A DNA stretch of 64,000 bases from Tretioscincus oriximinensis (Eukaryota > Chordata > Lepidosauria > Squamata > Gymnophthalmidae): contig JAJVDF010000016.1 of NCBI GenBank assembly GCA_022410635.1, positions 1,234,704-1,298,703 on the forward strand. The letters run 5' to 3'. The notes below the pieces were generated by a model. The model had not been told where the DNA came from, made no database searches, and worked only from the letters and a program-made list of their open reading frames with translations. The translations under genes and the position numbers were made by a program. Positions 15,301-23,671 of this stretch are shown here, piece after piece. Numbering within the stretch: the stretch's first letter is position 1; every line of letters starts with the position of its first letter.

Positions 15301-18300
15301 AGTAAAAACTTTTTTTTTGCTTTAATTCCTGTGAATATTTAGTTTATGTAAATATTTAAGTTTGAAAGAGCTGAAAGTTCCAAGATACAATTACTTTGTG
15401 TAAGAAAAATATGTATGTTACTTTATCAACTAACTTTATCTACTGCAGTTTATATATACAATCAAGCATCTGACCTGATGCAAATTCTGACAGCCTGTTT
15501 ATTTATCAGCTGTTTACAGGAACTGGAGCTGTTAGCAAATCATATGAGAAACTGTGGTATTTTCTGGGTTTCTTTTTCTCTCTCAAATGTACTTTTTTCA
15601 ATACGACCTTTTGGGAGAAAGAAAGATACACTTACCAGAGCATTCTGTGTAGAGGATCTTCAACCCTCCCCCATTAAACCTTTTTGTTTAGGAAAAAAAG
15701 GGTTTGCTGGCATCTACAGTAAGAGTATTCTTGTCAAATGGTACAGGTATTTGTGCTTTCAGATATGTATTTTAATATACTATAAGTGTATAAGATTTTA
15801 AAATACATTTTTGTTTTCTCATAGTGCATTGTTAAGAATCCTGAGGAGCTGCGGCAAGAACTGGAGAAGCAACTGGAAATTTGGCAGTCTGGAAATACTG
15901 CTGAGGTTCATTATCCCACTTTTTAATTAGAATTTCTATTTGTGAAAGGGAGGATTTTGCCAGCAGTCANGCTTATAAAATTGTAGAGGTTATATAAATG
16001 AGACTCTAAGGGTTTAAGAATTCTCCATTTTGAGACATTTAAGGAATGTTTTCTGTCTCTTCTCATGATGTTCTGCTAAGAAGCATATTGGAAAGTAAAG
16101 TCACTGAAATTCCTTCACTGATATATGATGTTCCACAAATGTGATCTGTGGTAAAAGTGGCCAACTTATGGTATCAGAAACAATCCTCATTCTTGGATTC
16201 CCTCTGCTCCCTCCCAAAATCTAAAAGGACTCTAGCGAATGGGATTACTTCCTTGTCTTGTATCTTATTCAGTGCAATCATCTGATTTTTGAGTAGGATT
16301 AAACCAAGTTGTAAACTGAATGGCCAAACAGTAACTCAACCAATCTGANGGCTCCAATGTGCCTGGTGTAATACCAAATGCAGGGCCAATTGAATGCATG
16401 TATTTGGGGGTAATCTGCATCCAAGTAGGACTGAAACCATTGTTTAATCCAGGTTGAATGATACATCTGAGTACATCCAGACCAGTGCAGAATATATTTG
16501 AATCATGCACATGTGAGTTACATGCTGCTTTTTGATTAAAACAAAAACAAGTTAGTATTTGTGTAAAAGCCTAGACACCTTCCTNTGTAGTGGCCTTCTC
16601 TGTGCACGGCAGATACTGCAGTTATTCTCCAGTTTGACCTTGTGCGTAAAATGGAATAGAGGCTGATTTACATTACTTGGATTGATAAATACTTTCATGT
16701 GTTTCAAAAATGCAGGAAAAGGAGGCAGCAGAGATGTGGCAGAGGTATCTTCTTCTCACCACCCCTCTATCACAGCAGCTTTGTGAACAACTCAGACTCA
16801 TATTAGAGCCAACTCAGGCAGCCAAACTGAAGTAAGTCTGGTTTGGGTAGAGATGTCTCCTGCGCTTGGTATATTACGGTTTTCTATGCTTGGAATACAA
16901 TCCTGAAGTCACAGAACCTGGGTGAAATGGGTTGCATTATTCTCAAGTCATCCGCTGTACTCTAGTTTATTTAACAATATCCAAGTCTGGGAGACACAGA
17001 GTCATATAAACCTGAAAACTAGAATAGCTGTGTCTCTCCCCAAAAAGATGAATGTGTGAGGTAATATAGTCAGTGCATATATTATAAAAGGTATAAGTGT
17101 AATCACTTCATATAAAGGTCATGGAGTAAAACTCTATAAATCCTACAACTCATACTAAAGCATCCCTTGCTTAGTCTCAGTAAAAATGGCGTTTTTTATT
17201 TTATTTTCTAGTGGGATTCCAGTCCAAACTGGTGTTGTGGTTAGAGGGTTGGACTTGCATTTGGGAGTCGCCTGGTTCGATTCCCCCACTCATCCATGAA
17301 AGCCAGCTGGGTGACCTTGGCCAGTCCCAATCATTTAGAACTNTCTCAGCCTCACCTACTTCACAGGGTGTCTGTTGTGGAGAAAGCAACAAAAAGCTAT
17401 GTGCACCACCCTAATGTTGGCTGCCCATACCTTCAGGTATAGGGCAGAATATATGTACAAATAAATAAATAAATGCCATTAGGATTAACAGTGCAACTTT
17501 TAAATAAATGAGTATTAGCAGACTGCCATTTTAGAATTGCACACTTAATTTTTCCTTGTCACTAATTTCAAAGGAGAAGAAGAAGGAGGAGGTGGTGGTT
17601 CTTATACCCCGCTTTTCTCACCTTTTCAAAGGGACTCAAAGTGGCTTACAAGGGTATTTTTGCCCNAAGGCTGACATTCTATCTTCCCCACCAGGCTATG
17701 GTGGTTCCCACGTATCTACTTGCAGTCAGTTGCAATTTCTTGCAATTCTTGCTTTCGAGTAGCTGGGTTGGCTAGAGCTACAGGCTAGTGGAAAGTACTC
17801 ACCCCTCACCACGTCCCACACAGGGCTTCGAAACCCGACCTCCCAGACGAGAGACGAATTCCTAAGCGACTGAGCCATTCGTGCCTGTCATTAATAGNGT
17901 TAATGAAAGAAGTTGCAACCCAGTGCTACTGAAAACAATCTGTAAAACAGAGGATTCACTCCAGAAACAGGCAGTGGCAAACCACTTCTGTATAAAGGTG
18001 CTCATGTAGGTACTCCTTCAGTTAACCAAAAATCAGCCACACCAAGATAATGCCCATAAAAGCTAAACAAACATTTGTTGCAGAACCATGTCTCCCCCAC
18101 TCATCCCTACTTAAAGTAAGACGTTTGTAAGGAAATTAGCTTTAAACTCTCTTTTCCCCAGTTCCTCTTACAGTTCTGGCACTACCAATAGTGTTGCTAA
18201 AGAAAATCATAGCATATCAAGAATGCAAGGAAAAGGATGGGGATTAGATTTCTAAAACATAATCTCCCGCGCTGTATTAGACCTCATTGAAATCATTTAA

Positions 18301-21300
18301 AAACTTTGTTCTTTTTCATATAAGCAAAAAGTTCCTTTCACAGTGAAAAAAATATATACATCTTTTATATGTAAAACTTGATCATAACAGTTGCCTGTAC
18401 AACAAGGGATTACTATAAAAGTCCAGGGAACGTGAATCTAGGAGTAAAAGCAAGATATGCAACCATTTAGGAGAATTCTAAAATTATTAATAGCGATCTC
18501 TCATTTCATGTAAAATAGATTTTGCTTCTGCAACTTATTTATACATACGTACTTACAGCAAATAACAATCTTCATTGTAAATGTTTTACATCTTCTTTTT
18601 AATTACCAGAGGTGATTATAGAACTGGGAAAAGGCTGAACATGCGCAAAGTGATTCCATATATTGCCAGTCAGTTTCGGAAGGATAAAATTTGGTTGCGA
18701 AGAACCAAGCCCAGCAAGCGGCAGTATCAGATCTGTTTGGCCCTCGATGATTCAGCTAGTATGATAGACAACCATTCTAAACAGGTGAGACAGAAATTGG
18801 GGTGATGACAGATTTTGAACTCAAAAGCTGAATTCATTCATGTATATTTGCCATGGATATTTTACTCAGTTCTGCCTCTTCCCTCTCTCGCCTGAGGCGA
18901 TCTGTTTCTATTGTTAAGAGTTGTGTCTATTCCCGTTGGTAGCTAAACCCCAGGCTATGGGGTTGGAAGTATGGCTACATTATATCTTATTTTAGCAATT
19001 TAGCTTTCCAGAAAAATGTCTCAGAACTGTTCACATTAAAAAGGACCATATAATACAAAATACAATACTCTTTAATTAAACAGAAAATACAAAAATATAA
19101 ATAGAAAGAGTAGATTGTTTTTGGGTTTTGAGTAGCATTTTCTGAAGAGCAAAGTAATTCTTGATTTGTCAATTATACTGTGGAAGTCTTTAAATTTTCA
19201 GCACGCAAGATTCTTTGTGCTTGGAGAGGATAGTGTTTTATAGTATAAGAAAAACAATAAGAACTGGGTATTTACATCCTGCTTTTCTCACCAGAAGGGA
19301 CTCAAAGCTGCTTACAAGGTTATTTTTTGCCCAAAGGCATTACATCTTCCTCACCAGGCTGTGGTGGTTCCCATTTATCTTGTCACAGTCTGTTGCAATT
19401 TCTTGTGATTTTTGCTTTCAAAAAGATGAGTTGGCTAGAGCTGCAGGCTAGTAGAAAGCGCTCGTCTCTCTCCATGTCCACAGAAAGACCAACTGCCAAC
19501 TAAGCCATTCATGCCTGGAATATATTTTTCTTTCCCCCCCAATTTTTATGATTGTTTTAAATGATAAAATCAGATACTAGTATCTCCTCAACAGAGAATC
19601 CAGCAAAGGAGCTTATGCCACCCACTTTTCTCAAGTTAGTCTCAAAGTGCTGCTAGCTCCTTTGCTGGACTTTCTATTAGACTAACATAGCTATTTTTCT
19701 GAAATTGACTACTCAACAGAGAAGCATTTCTGATAATTTCCAGCTGTTATATAGGTAGATTCTATAACTTGATTCAACTTATTTTGTTTAGCTTGCTTAT
19801 GAATCCTTGGCAGTGATTGGAAATGCTTTGAGTCTTCTAGAAGTGGGACAGATTGCTGTATATAGGTAAGGATATTTTACAGTAACGTTGAAATATTATT
19901 TAACGTGAAAAGCTTTAGGTCCTTCATCCCATAGTGCTTTGACTGAAATGAGGATTTTATCTTACATTAGTTTTGGAGAGACCGTTCAGTTGCTACATCC
20001 ATTCCATGAACCATTCAATGACCAGTCTGGGACTCGAATATTACAGCTCTGCAAGTTTGAGCAAAAGAAAACAAAGATAGCTCAGGTATTTTCATCACTT
20101 TACGTTAAATGTATTCACATTCTTAAAAAAATGTCATCATCTTTCTGTCGTAGGGAGACATGAGTTAGAGTGGCCTACAAAATATTTGAGAAAGGAGAAA
20201 CTATGAAAAAGAATTCCATCAGTGGGTACAATTTTATAGACAAAAGTGATCAAGCAACCCTGCAGATGAATTTTGTATGTCTTTTGAACTAATTGAAAGA
20301 GTCAAATTACAATCCAGATATCTAAAGCTCAGAAACGTAGGCTACTGTTCTTGGGTTGAATTCCCAACTTTCATAGATTTATGAAAATTTGTTTTGGAAC
20401 AGATGCTTGTAATTTACAACTGATGAATTTATTCTCTTTTTTGATATCAGTTTTTGGAATCGTCAATAAGCATGTTCGCTGCATCCCAACAGTTGTCTCA
20501 GAACATGAATTCAGGTTAGTCTACCTCTCTGTTTTGTTGTATTTTCCTTCTTTATANTGATTTGTTTTGTCTTGGTAGTTTAATGCTTTCTACACTAAGT
20601 TAACGAGCTCTTGGAATGCTGCTGAATTAAACAGCCATTCTTTTCTTGTAGCAGAGACTGATAACACTTCGCTTTATACTATTGAGATATGTTTGAATGT
20701 ATAGAAGTCAGGAGGTTCTGGGAACAGATTACAGGGGAACTCACGAATATATTTCAAGTGAACATTCCAGTGGTAAGAGAGCTCCTTATAGGAAACAAGA
20801 ACATAACACAAATAGAGAGAGAAAATATATATATACTCAAACAAGGGATAAGGGCGACGCATATTCAGATAGCAAGAGGATGGAAGGAGAAAGAAAAGTG
20901 GACCCTAGAAGCCTGGTATGATTATGTGGCAGAAACTGTACTCTTTGACTTTCTAAGGGAAAGAAGGCTAAAAAGACTGGGAAGTGTATCCCGTCCAGTA
21001 TGGGAGGTAAGGTGGAGGGCCTTCATTACCTACGTGATATTTCACAAGATGTATTCACCCATGGCATTTATGATTTACTGGATACTGGATTTGAAAAGAA
21101 TTACGTAATATTTGGTTGGATATCCTCAAGTAGAGGGGGGGAGGGAGGGGAGCACAAAGGGTGAGGTGGAGGGTTTTTTAGGGTATGACATGTATTGACT
21201 AATGAGGGGGTCCAACATATATATGTGTGTACTTATTAGTGTGAATTTACATGTCATAACTTATGACATGAATGGAGTAATGGTTGGCTTCAACAAATAT

Positions 21301-23671
21301 AAGTGTGTATTTACAATTGTGCAATTTTTAACATGTCATATTTCATATATATCAATTAAAAAAAAAAAGAGATAAAGCCATAACTCATGTTTAAAAGTAG
21401 GCTGACCAGATGACCCCTTTTGGGGGGAGTTGAAAACCCATTTTTGGGATGCCTCCCATTTTTTTCTGAGAAATTTTTTTTCAAAAAATTTTTTTTGAAC
21501 TTTTTTGTTTTTTAAATTTTTTTCCCTCAGAAAAATCTGGGAGGCACTCCTAAAACGGGGTTTCAACCCCCCCCCCCAAAAAAGGGGTCGTCTGGTCAGC
21601 CTATTAAAGGTTACATAAACATGCTCATGAGTTAAACCTAGTGTCATTTATTAAGTGAATGCATCCATCAGGTTTGTTAGCAAAAATTGGTTTGTTTTGC
21701 TGCCTGCTGGAAAGAGCTTGAGGATTTTTTGTAGATGAAACAAGTATTCTACCATTGGACCGTGGCAGCAAGTATTCACAAAAACACATAAAGTGTTTAT
21801 ATTGACACATAATAAAACAGAAAGCTTTGTTGCACCTTATTATTTAATAGCTTAGCTGTTCACGATAATAAAAATACTTGCCCCGATGCTTAAGGCAAAT
21901 GCTTCATTTGAATTTTGCTTTATATTTGTTTCAGGACTTTATTTCAAAATTTCTGTACACAAAATTGTTATGTATACATCCTTTTTCTCTTCTTCGAAAT
22001 ACGTTTTGTTCCTTAAAACTAAACATGTATCATTTTAATAGAAACTGCTCAGCTACTCCTAATCGTGTCAGATGGAAGAGGACTTTTCTTAGAGGGCAAA
22101 GAATGTGTCCAAGCAGCTGTCCAGGCTGTTCAGAACGCAAATATCTTCATCATTTTTGTAGTGTTGGACAATCCTAATTCACGGGTGAGTAAATTAGCCA
22201 CAGGACTGTTTTTAACAGGTTGGCGTGAGCATGTTACATATGAACATAAGAAGAGCCATACTGGATCAGGCCACTGCCCATCTAGTCCAGCATTCTGTGT
22301 CACACAGAGGCCCACCACATGCACCTGGGCAGTCCGAACAGAGGAAAGCAAAATATGCATCTGTTCTTGACTCCCTGCAAATGGTATTTCANGAGTCCTG
22401 CCTGTTGCTCCATCCCGGAGGCAACATCCATACTAGTATCCATTTATACCCTTGGTGTCCATGAACCTGTCTAGTCCTGTTTTGAAACTATCCAAGCTGT
22501 TAGCTACCACTACCTCTTCAGGAAGTAAATTCCACAGGCCGATGACCCTCTGGGTGAAAAAATACTTTCCTTTGTCTGTCCNCACTTTTCTACCCATCTG
22601 TTTTAAGGAGGGCCCTCTGGTCCTATGTTGTAGACAGAATGAAGCATGAGTGACAGTAATACAGCTCATGCCTCATTCTCAGTTAAAAATTGAACATGGA
22701 ATAAATAATTCACGGTGCTCCCTACTGAAAACAATGCATATTCCCCACAAAATTAACACCCAACAATAGACTGGCAAACAGTGCTTGTGAAAACTGTATT
22801 GGAAACTGCAGTGTCCTGCAATGGCTGATCAAGTCTTCAACAAATAGCCAGTGGAAATCGATTCCCCATTTTTCAGTGGCAGTTTTTGACTAATAGATTG
22901 GTATGTAGACAACCTTCTATTCAAAAACTGCCACTAAACCATGGGGAATCTTAACTGGTATGTATCCAAATGTTAATTTCACTCCTGAAATCATTGCAGT
23001 ATCAACTAAATAGGCTGAAAGCATGTATCTAGATCAAGAAACTCTCATTATTCTAGGAAAATCTGAGCTGATACCCCTGAAATACAGATCCCAAGCTCTA
23101 AACCCTGTATGTTTACGAATCAAAGTGGGAGGCCGATCTGGGATATTGAAGAAAAATTAGCATTATGCTTTTTTGAGCCATGGAGTGGGAATGACTTTGT
23201 AATGATTTCTCTGTTGTTCCACAGACTATGGTTTGAACTGGTGACTGTTTCAGACATCTTGCAAAATGTTTAAATATGTGAACAACCCTTTTGAAACTAA
23301 AAGGTTCTTGATGTGAATAGAGATAAATTATTTCTATCTTCTCATAACTGCTATTCACTTTGTATATCAAGGTGTTCTTTCTCTTGAATATGTGCATGAG
23401 TCTTTAAGAAAGGCTAAAGGGTGTTACAGCTCATAGNTTTACATCCCAGAATCTAACTTCATTCTATTGTTTTAATTTACAGAATTCCATCTTTGACATA
23501 AAAGTACCCTTATTCAAAGGGCCTGGAGAATTACCAGAAATGAAGTCATACATGGAGGAGTTTCCATTTCCTTTCTACATAATTCTTAGAGATTTAAATG
23601 CCCTCCCAGAGACTCTGAGTGATGCACTCAGACAGTGGTTTGAACTGGTGACTGCTTCAGATGTCCCGTAG
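176..23671 (+). CDS. MDN1: MDN1 (midasin), 3' part of gene: 23 coding exons, 5' end outside window
   Basis: Midasin (yeast Rea1) is a giant dynein-like AAA ATPase of the nucleolus and nucleoplasm. It strips assembly factors from pre-60S ribosomes; its C-terminal MIDAS domain grips the UBL domains of WDR12/Ytm1 and NLE1/Rsa4. Joining the 23 exons listed below (all AG acceptors; 21 GT donors and one GC donor) gives one open frame of about 1,348 residues ending in TAG. In order: a helical region (exons at 176-4762), an Asp/Glu-rich linker (about 5589-15051) and a VWA/MIDAS domain (18610-23671). The MIDAS motif DxSxS is present as DDSAS in the 18610 exon, and SDGRG in the 22042 exon fits a later metal-site strand. 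Similarity to vertebrate MDN1 is obvious by eye, including the GPGMDE and YDENEIDPYHGNQ blocks. The AAA ring lies upstream of the window. Single N bases make a few codons ambiguous. Identity is near certain; exon edges are inferred from splice sites and phase. Confidence 0.97.
629..1794 (+). other. MDN1 intron w1
   Basis: AT-rich intron with N at 823, 1501 and 1762. No gene, repeat or structured element recognised. Confidence 0.7.
1795..2024 (+). CDS. MDN1: MDN1 exon w2
   Basis: Acceptor cctacag, donor gtaatt. Completes the Trp codon, then KTFEVCSSGLECLLK onward to FSSISHCD; ends one base into a codon, matching the next exon. Predicted helical. Confidence 0.93.
2025..3919 (+). other. MDN1 intron w2
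   Basis: Contains a pyrimidine-rich CCCTGC/CCAGCA stretch (about 2290-2430), a GC-richer 2560-2800 segment of unknown origin, and an (AT)n array. No gene recognised. Confidence 0.6.
3305..3355. repeat. (AT)n microsatellite, about 25 units
   Basis: Uninterrupted alternating AT from 3305 to 3355 in an MDN1 intron; probably length-polymorphic. Confidence 0.95.
3920..4335 (+). CDS. MDN1: MDN1 exon w3
   Basis: Acceptor ttctaaag, donor gtaaaa. Reads EDQKSEDGFVE to TAYKCK and ends in phase 0. Two codons are ambiguous because of N at 3953 and 4234. The open frame runs on into the intron after 4335, but the donor and the next exon fix the end. Confidence 0.92.
4601..4762 (+). CDS. MDN1: MDN1 exon w4
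   Basis: Long T-rich tract and cctacag acceptor, donor gtaaga; 54 whole codons, LFNQSCHLLVRLMPVLDKYS to FTELALK. Last strongly hydrophobic/helical exon before the acidic linker. Confidence 0.94.
4763..5588 (+). other. MDN1 intron w4
   Basis: AT-rich, N at 5338; nothing recognised. Confidence 0.6.
5589..5726 (+). CDS. MDN1: MDN1 exon w5 (start of acidic linker)
   Basis: Acceptor gtcttag, donor gtatga; 46 codons, GFCLPKELMDDAAGEG to IENEDQ. A Gly/Glu run (EGGGIGEGEGKK) marks the start of the flexible linker that tethers the MIDAS domain. N at 5708 blurs one codon. Confidence 0.94.
5727..6749 (+). other. MDN1 intron w5
   Basis: Its first 230 bases are unusually C-rich compared with the rest, and may be an old insertion of unknown type; the remainder is AT-rich with nothing recognised. 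Confidence 0.5.
6750..6891 (+). CDS. MDN1: MDN1 exon w6, followed by a GC donor
   Basis: Acceptor gttccag. Reads VEDTYQKGQERENEDPES to EEKQ plus one base. No GT donor fits; the exon ends AAG|GCAAGG, the standard GC-AG donor context, and phase 1 joins correctly to the exon at 7537 (EDDEQSDENEDL), which matches vertebrate midasin. Confidence 0.88.
6892..7536 (+). other. MDN1 GC-AG intron w6
   Basis: Begins GCAAGG and ends TATGTAG. No embedded element recognised. Confidence 0.8.
7537..7712 (+). CDS. MDN1: MDN1 exon w7
   Basis: Acceptor tatgtag, donor gtaaaa. Contains KLDERLWGDNDDEDDDDE and ends GPGMDE, a conserved vertebrate midasin block; phase 0 at the end. Confidence 0.95.
8199..8339 (+). 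CDS. MDN1: MDN1 exon w8
   Basis: Acceptor catcttag, donor gtaata; 47 codons, GDPELVAKDDNTDSDN to KIHEQIDE. Charged, Lys/Glu-rich linker. Confidence 0.94.
8539..8671 (+). CDS. MDN1: MDN1 exon w9
   Basis: Acceptor tttcctcag, donor gtataa. REYDENEIDPYHGNQ followed by PEPEALDLPCDLNLE is the most conserved block of the linker; ends one base into a codon. Confidence 0.95.
8672..10312 (+). other. MDN1 intron w9
   Basis: 1.64 kb, AT-rich; short open frames without codon bias or known motifs. Nothing recognised. Confidence 0.6.
10313..10617 (+). CDS. MDN1: MDN1 exon w10
   Basis: Acceptor gctgttttag, donor gttttg (weak). About 101 residues, NPFEIEEKAENIDE to DQGLNPQ, roughly 40 percent Asp/Glu. N at 10362 blurs one codon. 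Confidence 0.92.
10933..11094 (+). CDS. MDN1: MDN1 exon w11
   Basis: Acceptor gttttag, donor gtaaaa; 54 codons, EEDGMDNPDQDE to KDQAKE. N at 10971. Confidence 0.92.
11323..11424 (+). CDS. MDN1: MDN1 exon w12
   Basis: Acceptor gctgcccag, donor gttttt (weak); 34 codons, EHGTGTADANQSEGHESEF to KKNTQ. The exon length is a multiple of three, so skipping would keep the frame. Confidence 0.92.
11425..12818 (+). other. MDN1 intron w12
   Basis: AT-rich. Holds the hairpin at 12187-12247 and a 140-codon minus-strand open frame (12018-12440) with no recognisable motif, judged non-coding. Confidence 0.55.
12187..12247. other. Long imperfect hairpin in MDN1 intron
   Basis: Arms 12187-12203 and 12231-12247 pair over 17 bp with one G-U wobble (13 of these, CAGATTTAGCAAC and its complement, are perfect); CTGTA/TACAG can pair again inside the 27-nt loop. 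Could be a tiny foldback element or a structured RNA. Confidence 0.5.
12819..13020 (+). CDS. MDN1: MDN1 exon w13
   Basis: Acceptor ctgtttttcag, donor gtatgg. SFKRKPGQADNERIMGD then RIHKRLKTM, a basic patch inside the acidic linker (likely nuclear-localisation type), then DAFEHIKQGSESYDAQTY; ends one base into a codon. Confidence 0.94.
13021..14073 (+). other. MDN1 intron w13
   Basis: AT-rich; nothing recognised. Confidence 0.6.
14074..14247 (+). CDS. MDN1: MDN1 exon w14
   Basis: Acceptor ttccaccag, donor gtaaat. VATEEQQKPLVPISEDSEE to SGTVKS; acidic, low complexity and less conserved than its neighbours. Confidence 0.9.
14360..14745. repeat. GC-rich insertion of unknown class in MDN1 intron w14
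   Basis: A sharply bounded C/G-rich segment in AT-rich intron, with an internal near-duplication (GTGCAAGACAAGTGCCC and GGCACAAGGCAAGTGCCC, 14549-14611) and an AATAAA at about 14724 near its right edge. It could be an LTR fragment or processed sequence; no coding frame recognised. Confidence 0.35.
14897..15051 (+). CDS. MDN1: MDN1 exon w15
   Basis: Acceptor cattacag, donor gtgtgc. YEEAELECQSPSSEDEVK, then AYQFLKDTTVQ, which aligns with the midasin HTAHQFL block; ends in phase 0. N at 15018. Confidence 0.92.
15052..15824 (+). other. MDN1 intron w15
   Basis: A 128-codon open frame (15415-15801) runs to the acceptor but has intron-like composition and no family motif; judged chance. Nothing else seen. 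Confidence 0.55.
15825..15905 (+). CDS. MDN1: MDN1 exon w16 (weak donor)
   Basis: Acceptor tctcatag; the donor gttcat is poor. 27 codons, CIVKNPEELRQELEKQ to SGNTAE, matching the midasin ELRQELERQLE helix. A multiple of three with a weak donor, so possibly skipped in some transcripts. Confidence 0.9.
15906..16715 (+). other. MDN1 intron w16
   Basis: Ordinary intron sequence; nothing recognised. Confidence 0.55.
16716..16831 (+). CDS. MDN1: MDN1 exon w17
   Basis: Acceptor aaaatgcag, donor gtaagt (consensus). EKEAAEMWQRYLLLT to LEPTQAAKL plus two bases; the LCEQLRLILEPTQAAKLKG block is strongly conserved and leads into the VWA domain. Confidence 0.95.
17205..17475 (+). mobile_element. tRNA-derived SINE, family A (squamate type, L2-like tail)
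   Basis: Head resembles a tRNA: an A-box-like TGGTTAGAGGGTTGG and a perfect B-box GGTTCGATTCC at 17274-17284 (internal pol III promoter). A conserved body (CAGCTGGGTGACCTTGGCCAG, then TCTGTTGTGGAGAAAGCAAC) ends in a GGTATAGGGCAGAATATA tail with (AAAT)n. The same unit occurs at 31681 (minus) and 63735 (plus, truncated). Confidence 0.85.
17571..17890 (-). mobile_element. tRNA-derived SINE, family B
   Basis: Read on the minus strand: GGCTCAGTCGCTTAGGAATT tRNA-like head, a B-box-like GGTTTCGAAGCCC, a body with CCACTAGCCTGTAGCTCTAG and CCTGGTGGGGAAGATAGAAT, ending GCGGGGTATAAGAACC plus a CTT-rich tail. Four copies lie in this window (also 19259, 24636, 30056). Confidence 0.8.
18610..18784 (+). 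CDS. MDN1: MDN1 exon w18: MIDAS motif exon
   Basis: Acceptor aattaccag, donor gtgaga. GDYRTGKRLNMRKVIPYIA, KDKIWLRRTKPSKRQYQ, then LALDDSASM, the DxSxS metal-ion site of the VWA fold that contacts the acidic residue of the UBL partner. Among the most conserved parts of midasin. Confidence 0.97.
19259..19515 (-). mobile_element. SINE family B, diverged copy
   Basis: Minus-strand copy with the same head-to-tail order as the 17571 element but several short deletions, including most of the B-box side. Confidence 0.7.
19596..19702 (+). repeat. Dispersed repeat family C (GCTTATGCCACCCACTTTTC)
   Basis: GCTTATGCCACCCACTTTTC, then TCTCAAAGTGCTGCTAGC, CCTTTGCTGGACTTTCTA and CTAACATAGCTATTTTTCTG. The same ordered blocks recur at 25744 (minus), 34981 (plus), 53757 (minus) and, decayed, at 28867. 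Resembles an amniote-wide interspersed repeat; class not assigned. Confidence 0.7.
19792..19865 (+). CDS. MDN1: MDN1 exon w19
   Basis: Acceptor tttgtttag, donor gtaagg. LAYESLAVIGNALSLLEVGQ to AVY plus two bases; first helix and strand after the MIDAS loop. Confidence 0.95.
19971..20085 (+). CDS. MDN1: MDN1 exon w20
   Basis: Acceptor tacattag, donor gtattt. FGETVQLLHPFHEPFNDQSG to KKTKIAQ; VWA domain core, phase 0 at the end. Confidence 0.95.
20451..20514 (+). CDS. MDN1: MDN1 exon w21
   Basis: Acceptor tgatatcag, donor gttagt. FLESSISMFAASQQLSQNMN, ending one base into a codon. A short 64-bp exon inside the VWA domain. Confidence 0.94.
20684..21371 (+). mobile_element. L1-like LINE, 5'-truncated 3' end
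   Basis: The open frame 20689-21108 encodes an ORF2-type C terminus (CIEVRRFWEQITGELTNIF; GWKEKEKW). A G-rich then AT-rich 3' UTR follows, ending in an A-run at about 21357-21368. It sits in MDN1 intron w21. Similar tails occur at 26150 (minus) and 61570 (plus). Confidence 0.75.
21400..21601. mobile_element. Foldback MITE with TA target duplication (copy 1)
   Basis: 202-bp palindrome-like element with termini GGCTGACCAGATGACCCCTT and AAGGGGTCGTCTGGTCAGCC, flanked by TA on both sides (21398-21399, 21602-21603). Arms continue inward as CCTCCCA.../...TGGGAGG. TA duplication points to the Tc1/mariner superfamily. A second copy is at 58323. Confidence 0.85.
22042..22184 (+). CDS. MDN1: MDN1 exon w22
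   Basis: Acceptor tttaatag, donor gtgagt (consensus). ETAQLLLIVSDGRGLFLEGK to VVLDNPNSR. SDGRG supplies the acidic MIDAS residue on a central strand. Phase 0 at the end. Confidence 0.96.
22226..22680 (-). mobile_element. CR1/L2-clade LINE 3' end, antisense in MDN1 intron
   Basis: The minus-strand frame includes KYFFTQRVIGLWNLLPEEVV and SLDSFKTGLDRFMD, typical of the end of CR1/L2-type ORF2. It then runs into a 3' UTR ending ...TGGATCAG-like and CTTCTTATGTTC. The 3'-most 150 bp recur at 57010 and 58820. Confidence 0.8.
23222..23261 (+). pseudogene. Decayed partial duplicate of MDN1 terminal exon
   Basis: 33 of 40 bases match 23629-23668 in the true last exon, including an unbroken 19-mer TGGTTTGAACTGGTGACTG; six of the seven differences are transitions. 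A good acceptor (TTGTTCCACAG) ends just inside its left edge. If spliced from exon w22 in phase 0 it would stop after three codons. Confidence 0.6.
23483..23671 (+). CDS. MDN1: MDN1 terminal coding exon w23
   Basis: Acceptor atttacag. NSIFDIKVPLFKGPGE to QWFELVTASDVP, then TAG at 23669-23671. Matches the conserved midasin C terminus. A 40-nt piece of its 3' end recurs in decayed form 407 bp upstream (23222-23261). Confidence 0.97.
   Translation, partial: NSIFDIKVPLFKGPGELPEMKSYMEEFPFPFYIILRDLNALPETLSDALRQWFELVTASDVP

Noticed and set aside
15415..15801. 128-codon open frame before MDN1 exon w16
   Set aside because: Intron-like composition, no motif, no aligned counterpart in midasin; stops just inside the intron before the true acceptor.
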